From NCBI RefSeq assembly GCF_047777955.1, contig NZ_CP180537.1:1860001-1924000 (forward strand): DNA of 64,000 nucleotides. The letters are read 5' to 3'. Under the pieces are notes generated by a model. The model did not search any database and was not told the origin of the DNA. It worked only from the letters and a program-made list of their open reading frames with translations. A program made the position numbers and the translations under genes. Source of the stretch: Didemnitutus sp047777955. GTDB lineage: Bacteria; Verrucomicrobiota; Verrucomicrobiia; Opitutales; Opitutaceae. Positions 19,073-25,333 of the stretch are shown here, in pieces. The stretch's first letter is position 1. Each line of letters begins with the position of its first letter.

Positions 19073-19539
19073 TGCAGGAAATTCTTCAATTCGGCGCGGA
19101 ACGTTACGCGCACCTTCTGTTGCATGGAAACCCTTTTCTCCCGGTGGTCGTAGGTCCAGAGCGTGCCGGTGGCCTCGAGATCGTCGCGGATGACGCGGAT
19201 CGCGCCGGTGCCGGAGACGACCTGCGTGTCGGTGAGGACCTTGGCGTTCGGGCTCAGGATCATCGTGTCGATGCGGTCCTGCGCGTCGCCGCTGAAGACG
19301 GTCAGCGTGAGCTCGCGGATGTCGATTTCCTTGGCGCTCATGAGGCGCGCCTCGGTGCCGCGCACGAGCCACTGGCGGAAACCCTCGGGCGTGAACGTGG
19401 GCAGGCGGAAATTCACGATCGGCGCGTCGGTGGCGATGCGGGTCGTCGTCTGCGCCGGCGCGAGGACCGCGGCGGAGAGGAGGCACAGCACGCCGAGCCA
19501 CTTCCGGGCGGCGGGAAATTTCGAATCGGGAGCGCTCAC
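19069..19539 (-). CDS. lptC: LptC-like membrane-anchored LPS export protein
   Basis: 156 residues from a GTG at 19539 that overlaps the kdsC stop (GTGA). One N-terminal hydrophobic segment (WLGVLCLLSAAVLAPA) is followed by a beta-rich domain with VNFRLPTFTPEGFRQWLVRGTE, LTLTVFSGDAQD and GTLWTYDHREKRV. The first lines resemble the LptC/OstA beta-taco: 'FxPEGxRxWxxRG.xA' then modified, unmodified and threshold strands. The family match alone is weak; the gene's place between kdsC and lptA-lptB supports LptC. Confidence 0.7.
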   Translation of the reverse strand: MSAPDSKFPAARKWLGVLCLLSAAVLAPAQTTTRIATDAPIVNFRLPTFTPEGFRQWLVRGTEARLMSAKEIDIRELTLTVFSGDAQDRIDTMILSPNAKVLTDTQVVSGTGAIRVIRDDLEATGTLWTYDHREKRVSMQQKVRVTFRAELKNFLQ

Positions 19540-20075
19540 GAGGCTGCCTTCTGACCCCGCGCGGCGAGGATTTGTTCACACACTTCGCGCACGGCGCCGT
19601 GGCCGGCCTCGCGGGCGGGGATAAAGCGTGCCGCCCGTAGCGCGGCGGGCATGGCCTGGCGCGGGGCCACGCCGACGCCGGCCCAGGCGATGGCGGGCGC
19701 GTCGATGTCGTCGTCGCCCATGTAGCAGGCCTCGCCGGCCTTCACGCCGAGCTGGGCCGCAAGTTCCTGCAGGGCGACCAGCTTGTCGGTGCGGCCCTGG
19801 ATGAGGTGCGGGATCTGGAGTTCCTGCGCGCGCGCGGTGGTGGCGGCCGAGGGACGGCCCGAGATCCACGCCAGGGCGACGCCGGCCTTGCGCAGGCGGA
19901 CGAGGCCCATGCCGTCGAGGATGGAGAAGCCCTTCGACTCCGTGCCGTCCGAGTGGATGCGCACGGTGCCGTCCGTCAGCACGCCGTCGACGTCCATGGC
20001 GAAGAGCCGGATCGCGTCCCAACGGAGGCGGGGTTTCGGTTTGCGACGGGAGGCGGGGGATTTCGGCGCGGCCAC
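19536..20075 (-). CDS. kdsC: 3-deoxy-D-manno-octulosonate 8-phosphate phosphatase KdsC (HAD family)
   Basis: 179 residues from a GTG at 20075; a TTG at 20114 would add 13. HAD motifs are FAMDVDGVLTDG (nucleophile Asp), ISGRPS, and YMGDDDIDAPAI, the cap-less KdsC type that works as a tetramer. It removes phosphate from Kdo-8-P on the way to the Kdo of the LPS inner core. First gene of the LPS-transport run, which is the same kdsC-lptC-lptA-lptB order as in Proteobacteria. Divergent from the ClC gene across about 170 bases. Confidence 0.88.
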   Translation of the reverse strand: MAAPKSPASRRKPKPRLRWDAIRLFAMDVDGVLTDGTVRIHSDGTESKGFSILDGMGLVRLRKAGVALAWISGRPSAATTARAQELQIPHLIQGRTDKLVALQELAAQLGVKAGEACYMGDDDIDAPAIAWAGVGVAPRQAMPAALRAARFIPAREAGHGAVREVCEQILAARGQKAAS

Positions 20076-20247
20076 GGTGGAGCGGAGGTTGCGGGGTCGG
20101 ACGCGGGCCGCCAATCTGATTTATCAAGTCGTCGCGAGCCGCCGGACGGACGCAGCTATCGTCTTGCGCCGCCGGGGCGGGGTGGGTTGCTTGGTCGCCG
20201 TCGCGCGGTGGGGCCCGCGGTTGGGCTCCGGGTGCGGCGGGTCTTCG

Positions 20248-22122
20248 ATGTCGCAGGAATCCACTCCAGTGCCACCCTCTCCGCCGGACGACGCGCAAGC
20301 CGCGGCGCAGCAGGCGGCGCAGGCGGAGGAGCGTCGGCGGGTGCGGCTGTCCTTCGAGCGGCTGCTCAACGTCAGCCAGCAGCAGCTGATGAAACTCCTG
20401 CGCCGCCGCCTGTGGCTGCAGGAGAAGCTGCACCCCACGGAGTGGCAGGTGACGCTGTTCTGGTCCGCGGTGGCGGGTTTTCTCGGTGCGCTGTCGGCGG
20501 TGGCGTTCACCAGCCTGACCGAGGGCGTGCACGAACTGCTCACGGGCTCGCGCGCCGGCGTCGTGGAGACGATGCGGCTGATCCCGGCCTGGGCCGTCGT
20601 CCTCGTGCCGGCGGCGGGCGGCGTGGCGGCGGGGCTGATCCTGAAGTTCGGGCAGCGCTTCGCCGGCCGGCAGAGCGCGACCGACTACATGGAGGCGATC
20701 GTGATCGGCAGCGGCCGCATCCCCGCGCGGGCGAGCCTGGTCAAGACGGCGGCGTCGCTCTTCACCATCGGCTCGGGCGGCTCGATCGGCCGCGAAGGTC
20801 CGCTCGTGCAGCTGGCGGCGGTGGCCTCGTCGCGCCTCGGCCGCTGGCTGAGCCTGAGTGCGCCGAAGCAGCGCCTGCTCGTGGCCTGCGGCGCCTCGGC
20901 CGGCATCGCCTCCGCCTACAACGCCCCGATCGCGGGCTCGTTCTTCGTGGCGGAGATCATTCTCGGCACGATCGCGATGGAGAGCCTCGGCCCGCTGGTC
21001 ATCGCGGCGGTCACGGCGGCGCTGACCATGCGGGTGATGACCAGCGCGGGCAAACTCTACGCCGTGCCGAGCTACGAGATGCACACGCCGTGGGAGATGG
21101 TGGCCTACGTGCTGCTCGGCCTGATCGTCGGCGCGCTGGCGCCGTGGTTCCTGCGCAGCCTGCGCGCGGCGGAGAATTTCTTTCGCGGCACGAAGCTCCC
21201 GCTGGTGCTGCGCCTCGGCGCCGGCGGCCTGATCGTCGGCGCGCTGGCGGTGAAGGTGCCCGAGGTCTGCGGCAACGGCTACTCGGTGGTGGTGGGTGTG
21301 CTCCAGGGCAACTACGTGTGGACGGCGCTGCTGCTGATCGTCGCCTGCAAGTGGCTCGCCACCTGCGCCTCGTTCGGCTCGGGCGCGCCGGGCGGCGTGT
21401 TCACGCCCTCGCTCTTCATGGGTGCGGGCGCGGGCTTTCTCTACGGCCAGGCGCTGCAGACGCTGTGGCCCTCCGCCGCGATCGACCCGCGCACCATCGC
21501 GATGGTGGGCATGGGCGCGTTCCTCTCCGCCGCCAGCCACGCACCGGTCATGGCGATCATCATGCTTTTCGAGATGACGCTCAGCTACGACATCATCCTG
21601 CCCCTGATGGTGTGCAGCGTCGTGGCGTATTTCACCGCCAAGAGCCTCGAGGGCGAGTCGCTCTACAGCGCCTCGCTCAAGCGCAAGGCCGTCGAGCAGG
21701 CCGCGACCGTGCCCGTGGCCGTGCGGGTGGGCGAGCTGATGCGGGCCGACCCGCCGACGCTGGCGCGCACGGCGTCGTTCGGCGAGATCGGCCGCGCCTT
21801 CCTCGCCAACCGCGTCAACAACCTCTACGTGACCGAGCCCGACGGACGCTTCGTCGGCGTCGTGTCGCTGCACGACATCAAGCCGTTCCTGCAGCAGCCC
21901 GACATCGCCGAGGTCGTGCTCGCCAACGACATCCTGCGCGACGATTTCCCGACCATCCGCGCCGACCAGCCGCTGAGCGACGGCCTCAAGCGTTTCCGCG
22001 AAGTCAGCGCCGAGCGCATCCCGGTGCTCGATGCCGAGGCGAAGCTGCTCGGCAGCCTCTCCAAGACCGACGTGCTTCTCGCCCTCGCGGAGAAGGCGCC
22101 GGTGGCCCCGACCGCCGCCTGA
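20248..22122 (+). CDS. ClC-family chloride channel/antiporter with C-terminal CBS domains
   Basis: 624 residues from MSQESTPVPP. A cytoplasmic charged N-terminal segment leads into about ten or more membrane segments with the three ClC selectivity signatures: GSGGSIGREGPLVQ (with the gating Glu of GxEGP), SAGIASAYNAPIAG, and GSGAPGGVFTPSLFMG. Two CBS repeats follow from about residue 490 (VGELMRADPPTLARTAS, then ILRDDFPTIRADQPLSDG). CBS domains in ClC proteins bind adenine nucleotides and tune gating. It probably exchanges chloride and protons. Convergent with the next small gene with only 12 bases between. Confidence 0.9.
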   Translation: MSQESTPVPPSPPDDAQAAAQQAAQAEERRRVRLSFERLLNVSQQQLMKLLRRRLWLQEKLHPTEWQVTLFWSAVAGFLGALSAVAFTSLTEGVHELLTGSRAGVVETMRLIPAWAVVLVPAAGGVAAGLILKFGQRFAGRQSATDYMEAIVIGSGRIPARASLVKTAASLFTIGSGGSIGREGPLVQLAAVASSRLGRWLSLSAPKQRLLVACGASAGIASAYNAPIAGSFFVAEIILGTIAMESLGPLVIAAVTAALTMRVMTSAGKLYAVPSYEMHTPWEMVAYVLLGLIVGALAPWFLRSLRAAENFFRGTKLPLVLRLGAGGLIVGALAVKVPEVCGNGYSVVVGVLQGNYVWTALLLIVACKWLATCASFGSGAPGGVFTPSLFMGAGAGFLYGQALQTLWPSAAIDPRTIAMVGMGAFLSAASHAPVMAIIMLFEMTLSYDIILPLMVCSVVAYFTAKSLEGESLYSASLKRKAVEQAATVPVAVRVGELMRADPPTLARTASFGEIGRAFLANRVNNLYVTEPDGRFVGVVSLHDIKPFLQQPDIAEVVLANDILRDDFPTIRADQPLSDGLKRFREVSAERIPVLDAEAKLLGSLSKTDVLLALAEKAPVAPTAA

Positions 22123-22134
22123 GCGGCCGGCGGT

Positions 22135-22554
22135 TCAGAAGCACCTCTCGAGATAGGCCGCGGCGGCGGCGGAGATGCCGCCGATCTTGTCCGTCGCCTG
22201 GCGGTAGAACTTGAAGTTCAGCTCGGTCTCGGGCCGGCCGTCCGCCCAGTCGGAAAACGGCTTCAGTTCCGCGCGGCCGCAGCGGCGCCGGGCGAGCGCC
22301 GTGCGCCGGACCGTGATGCTCACGCGCGGCGTCTGCCGCGCGACGCCGGGCCGCCGCGGCGTCGCTTGCGCCGCGGTGACAACCCCGCGGGCCCAGAGCC
22401 CCGTGCCGCCCTCGTTCTCGCTGTCGAAGAGATAGATCACGTCGCCCGCCGCGATCCCGCGCCCGCCATACATCGTCTTCTGCGCGGCGAACGAAAACAC
22501 CGTCGCGGCGCGGTCGCGCAGCGGGGTTTTGATGACGTAGGCCGGCGTCGACAT
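22135..22554 (-). CDS. Small protein, possibly PUA-like (EVE/ASCH type) fold
   Basis: 139 residues from the ATG at 22554 (MSTPAYVIKTPLRD). A front segment (VFSFAAQKTMYGGRGIAAGDVIYLFDSENEGG, then LWARGVVTAA) resembles PUA-like modules in which a 'GD.iyl' strand precedes an 'a.G.v..a' strand. A C-terminal part reads ELNFKFYRQATDKIGGIS. I do not recognise a named family; PUA-like is inference from pattern only. The minus-strand frame stays open far upstream through repeat DNA, but the ATG at 22554 is the only start that fits the protein. Confidence 0.6.
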   Translation of the reverse strand: MSTPAYVIKTPLRDRAATVFSFAAQKTMYGGRGIAAGDVIYLFDSENEGGTGLWARGVVTAAQATPRRPGVARQTPRVSITVRRTALARRRCGRAELKPFSDWADGRPETELNFKFYRQATDKIGGISAAAAAYLERCF

Positions 22555-22744
22555 GCCGGCACCAAACCCGGTCGCCCGTGCGCCGGCAAGCCTCCGGCGC
22601 GGAAGCGAAGCCCCTTCGTCCCTCGCGCCGCCGCCGAGGCGCGCGAGCGCCCGGCGCGCCCAACGCCGTCGGCAGGGCCGCGTCCGCTGTCGCTGCACGC
22701 GGCAGTGCGCGGCGGCTTTTGGTATCGCGACCCGCGCTGCGAGC

Positions 22745-22830
22745 GGAGGGCGGTTGAGGGCAAGCGTCCCTTCCGGCGTAACACGCATCCTGGCAGGGGC
22801 CATTGCCCTCAACGGCCCTCGAACGAAGCC
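22745..22830. repeat. REP-like palindrome pair (copy a)
   Basis: Two inverted copies of the unit AGGGCNGTTGAGGGCAANG (22745-22766 and about 22798-22820) face each other around a 30-base spacer that contains AACACGCATCC. The same units and spacer words recur at 22914, 23617, 23777, 26756 and 35597. Confidence 0.6.
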
Positions 22831-22913
22831 TAGCGCCTGAGCAACAACCGCGGACGCTGCTGCAACCCAGCCGGATGACCAGGCAACGAAGCTCGCTCTC
22901 TCCGCCGCGAGGG

Positions 22914-23012
22914 AAGGGCGCTTGGGGACAAGCGCCCCTACCGAAGAAACACGGATTGAGGTAGGGACGGTGTCCGATGTCGCTTCGCTCGGTAGTCTCC
23001 AACGGCCTTTGA
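22914..23012. repeat. REP-like composite element (copy b)
   Basis: The palindrome AGGGCGCTTGGGGACAAGCG followed by CCCCTACC (22915-22942) is followed by GAAACACGGATTG and then by a second module, GGTAGGGACGGTGTCCGATG and onward to TCCAACGGCC. The second module reappears, inverted, at 26756-26805. Confidence 0.6.
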
Positions 23013-23029
23013 ACGAGGCTGAGCGCCCG

Positions 23030-23512
23030 AGCGACACGCTTGCGCCTCCGAGCAACACCCTCGGCCCTTTCCGCAACGACGTCGTCCGACCAAACAATCG
23101 AGCCGTCCGGCAAAACAAGGAACTCGTCCGCCGAAACAACGGAGTTGGAGCCCAAAACAATGGGCTCGTCTGACCAAACAATGTAGCCGGACCACAAAAC
23201 AATGGAGTCGGGAGGCGAAGCAATTGAGTTGGGAAACGAAACAATTGAGTTGGCGGCTCAAGCAATGAGCGCGGCGGCTCAAGCAATCGGGTCGTCCGTG
23301 TAAACAATCGCCTCGGCGTGTAAAACAATCGGGTTGGCGTGGGAAACAATGACGCACGGCGGTCAAACAATCGCCTCAGCGCCTCAAGCAATGAGCTCGG
23401 CCGCTCAAACAATCGGGTCGGCGTGTAAAACAATGAGCTCGGCGCGTGAAGCAATGACCCTCTCGCGAGAAGCAATGACCCACTGCGGTCGAGCAATTGC
23501 GCAAGTGCTTGA
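23030..23512. repeat. Tandem array of about 22-23 units with an exact 21-bp period
   Basis: The word A(A/G)CAAT or a one-base variant starts at 23051, 23072, 23093, 23114 and so on every 21 bases to 23492, with no slip in register; a weaker unit starts at 23030. Units share the loose consensus AAACAATNGRGTCGGC plus five variable bases. Many units differ at a third or more of their positions, yet none has an indel. A-rich tracts therefore recur at two helical turns (2 x 10.5 bp), and the array also keeps a 7-codon frame. Two minus-strand frames stay open or nearly open through it (repeat PTRLFYT in one); the plus frames contain stops. Function unknown. Confidence 0.9.
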
Positions 23513-23616
23513 TTCCGGAGCCCAGCCCGGCGCCGCAGGCGCGAAGTGACCGCAAGCACCGCACCCCAGGCGCCGCGCAATTGAGGAGCCCCTGTCCGCG
23601 AAGCATGCGCTCGGAG

Positions 23617-23645
23617 GGTAGGGGCGGTTGTCCCCAACCGCCCTC
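23617..23645. repeat. REP-like palindrome (copy c)
   Basis: A single palindrome: GGTAGGGGCGGTTG, three bases, then CAACCGCCCT. Its 9-bp core stem is perfect. It is the simplest copy of the family and lies about 105 bases beyond the tandem array. Confidence 0.6.
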
Positions 23646-23776
23646 GAACGAGTTGGCACCCACGAAACACACCAAAAACACGAAAACCAACCCGCCCGCG
23701 AATGAACGCGAATCGCCGCGGCTCACCCGAGCGATGGCGCGATGTCCCGGACGACGCCCGCGCATGCGTCCATGAC

Positions 23777-23897
23777 CGGTAGGGGCCGTTGCCCTCAACG
23801 GCCCTGGAACGTGGCATCGCGCCGCGAACGCCAGGGCGCTTGAAGGCAAGCGCCCCTACCGAGGAAACACGCATCCCGGTGGGGCGGTGTCCGATGG
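23777..23897. repeat. REP-like palindrome pair (copy d)
   Basis: Two palindromes in inverted order, GGTAGGGGCCGTTGCCCTC (23778 onward) and AGGGCGCTTGAAGGCAAGCG followed by CCCCTACC (to 23860), then GAAACACGCATCC and GGTGTCCGATG as in copy b. Confidence 0.6.
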
Positions 23898-24032
23898 CGC
23901 GGCGCTCGACAGCCCTCGACCGCCGTCGGGCGAACGGGAAACCACGAAACACGCCAGCCGCACGAAAGCAGCAGGGTGCCCGGCGAGGGAAACGGAGGAT
24001 GCCAGGCGGAGCCGGGGCGATCCGAATCGCGG

Positions 24033-24413
24033 TCACTTCCCGTGCGATGCCGGTGCCGGCTTCTTCATCAGCCGGTATGGCCCCTGGCGCGCATCGTCCA
24101 CAACGCCGGGGACGGCCCTGATCAGCAAACTTCGGTCGTTCTGAATCTCGGCGAAGGGAGCCTCCTGCACGGGCCTGCCGTGCTTATCGGGATCAACCTG
24201 CCAAATCAGATCGTTGCCCCGCACAACGGTCGCGACTTCGATTTCGATATCGTCGAAGCGAATCTCACTGCGCTTCGCGAATAAAACGAGGCTGACGTGG
24301 CGAGGCGATCCTGCCGGGCTTTCCCAGCGAGCGATTGGCATGTCCGTTTCCTTCTTCGCACATGCGGCGAGGAAGAGAAGCCCCACCCGTGCAAGAACGC
24401 GCGCCGAATTCAT
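24033..24413 (-). CDS. Small putative lipoprotein, possible integron-cassette gene
   Basis: 126 residues. The start MNSARVLARVGLLFLAACAKKE has a short hydrophobic stretch and a lipobox (LAAC), so export and lipidation are likely. The rest is a soluble domain with no family that I recognise (RHVSLVLFAKRSEIRFDDIE, VRGNDLIWQVDPD). Base composition is clearly lower in G+C than the flanking chromosome. Its ATG is preceded by CGATGGGCGGACG, nearly identical to the leader of the gene at 24821, which suggests that both were inserted by the same mechanism. Confidence 0.6.
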   Translation of the reverse strand: MNSARVLARVGLLFLAACAKKETDMPIARWESPAGSPRHVSLVLFAKRSEIRFDDIEIEVATVVRGNDLIWQVDPDKHGRPVQEAPFAEIQNDRSLLIRAVPGVVDDARQGPYRLMKKPAPASHGK

Positions 24414-24461
24414 CGTCCGCCCATCGTCACCGATGGCTGTGATGACTGGATCGGCTCTTCT

Positions 24462-24821
24462 TCATCGCGGATCGGAACTGAACGAAAGCTTTCGATCTCG
24501 GCCAAACACTGCGCGATCATCGAAGCTCATCCCGTGTGTGATGTAGCCGGCCTGCTCGCGGAGCGGCGTGCCTTCGGCCCATCGACCGCTAATTTGCCAC
24601 GCACTGTCCGAATACTGGCTAATCCTCACTTCTTTCTTTTCTCCGGGACGCAGGGTGCCCAAGACAAAATTCTGATCCCAGACTTTCACACTGAGGTCAA
24701 AGAGCACCTCGGTAGATTCATTCGCAATCACGAGCCGCGCTTCTTGGCGCATAAAAGAGCGCAGGCCAAACAGGCCACCGACTAGAGCAACGGCCATAAA
24801 GAGAATGATGACGCGCTTCAT
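24462..24821 (-). CDS. Small membrane-anchored or exported protein, possible integron-cassette gene
   Basis: 119 residues. MKRVIILFMAVALVGGLFGLR is a signal anchor or signal peptide. A beta-rich remainder (EARLVIANESTEVLFDLSVKVW, FVLGTLRPGEKKEVRI, YITHGMSFDDRAVFG) resembles small surface-exposed domains, but I recognise no family. G+C is near 54 percent by eye, far below the window. It starts inside the 3' part of the next gene upstream (about 100-base overlap) and shares its leader with the gene at 24413. Confidence 0.6.
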   Translation of the reverse strand: MKRVIILFMAVALVGGLFGLRSFMRQEARLVIANESTEVLFDLSVKVWDQNFVLGTLRPGEKKEVRISQYSDSAWQISGRWAEGTPLREQAGYITHGMSFDDRAVFGRDRKLSFSSDPR

Positions 24822-25161
24822 CTTCCGCCCATCGTTTGAGGTCAGCCACGCAGGGCAGCGTCAGCTGCCCGGAGTTGGCCTGATCGAACGGTGCGGACGC
24901 CCCACTGCAATTGTATGCTGTCTTCGCGGCATTCTCCGCTACCTGCGCAAACAGTCGCTCAAGATTCCACTCGGCTGTCTTCCCTGCGGGAATCGTAACG
25001 CCAGTCCTAATCCTCGAAAACAGCCCATGCGCTTCTTTCCAGCGCGACGGGGACTGCAGTATCAAAACCAGATCGGAATACTCGTCGCGTCGTGAAACAT
25101 AGGGCAGCAAGCGCTGCACAATCTCGAGTGCTCGGGCGGCATGCTGCGGCGTGTATTTCAT
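24718..25161 (-). CDS. Small soluble protein of unknown function, first gene from intI
   Basis: 147 residues as read. The front (MKYTPQHAARALEIVQRLLPY, DLVLILQSPSRWKEAHGLFSRIR, then NLERLFAQVAENAAKTAYN) looks like a conserved helical protein, and PFDQANSG is a plausible continuation. The last 30 residues overlap the next gene in another frame and read less naturally, so a 1-nt error or an earlier stop is possible. Its ATG follows the word GTTAGCC, close to the integron core-site consensus GTTRRRY, exactly where a first cassette should begin. The orientation is opposite to intI, as in integrons. Confidence 0.5.
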   Translation of the reverse strand: MKYTPQHAARALEIVQRLLPYVSRRDEYSDLVLILQSPSRWKEAHGLFSRIRTGVTIPAGKTAEWNLERLFAQVAENAAKTAYNCSGASAPFDQANSGQLTLPCVADLKRWAEDEARHHSLYGRCSSRWPVWPALFYAPRSAARDCE

Positions 25162-25333
25162 CGGCTAACAGTGTTATTCAGATTCAGTGAAAAACCTCAC
25201 TGTGGGGTGGCCCGTGGGAGTGAGGCTGGGGCAAAGCGGCTGGTGCTCAAGACTGTTATAGAAGGGGGGCGGTTTTTGCGGTTGCGATGCGACCCGACAA
25301 AAACCTCACTTTTTACATGGGCCGTTTTACACG
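25162..25333. promoter_or_regulatory. attI-like spacer with repeated recombinase-type sites
   Basis: The spacer between intI and the first divergent gene contains the 12-mer AAAAACCTCACT twice in direct orientation (25190-25201 and 25299-25310) and its inverted core AGTGAGG at 25219-25225. The first copy is also the right arm of a hairpin, CAGTGA-AAAACC-TCACTG (25185-25202). GTTAGCC on the minus strand (25169-25163) abuts the first gene's ATG. Direct repeats plus a core site are the usual attI layout; the promoters of intI and of the cassettes should also be here. Confidence 0.4.

Larger units (their letters stand above)
22555..24032. other. 1.5-kb gene-free repeat island
   Basis: I see no convincing gene in this stretch on either strand. 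It holds four REP-like palindrome elements (listed separately), the 21-bp tandem array at 23030-23512, and two patches of a CACGAAA-type repeat (23659-23690 and 23941-23972). A 633-codon minus-strand frame runs over the whole stretch, but it translates the palindromes and shows no family signature. The island borders the three small genes of the putative integron. Confidence 0.6.

Noticed and set aside
19576..21873. 765-codon minus-strand frame over kdsC and the ClC gene
   Set aside because: It is His/Arg-rich low-complexity sequence opposite a well-defined ClC transporter and in the wrong frame of kdsC.
23030..23512. The 21-bp array as a CRISPR
   Set aside because: The units are contiguous with no unique spacers, diverge strongly from one another, and no cas gene is near.
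24718..24821. Treating the end of the 147-aa gene as a frameshift with certainty
   Set aside because: The C-terminal tail reads oddly and overlaps the next gene, but no homologue can be compared here, so the literal frame is kept with low confidence.
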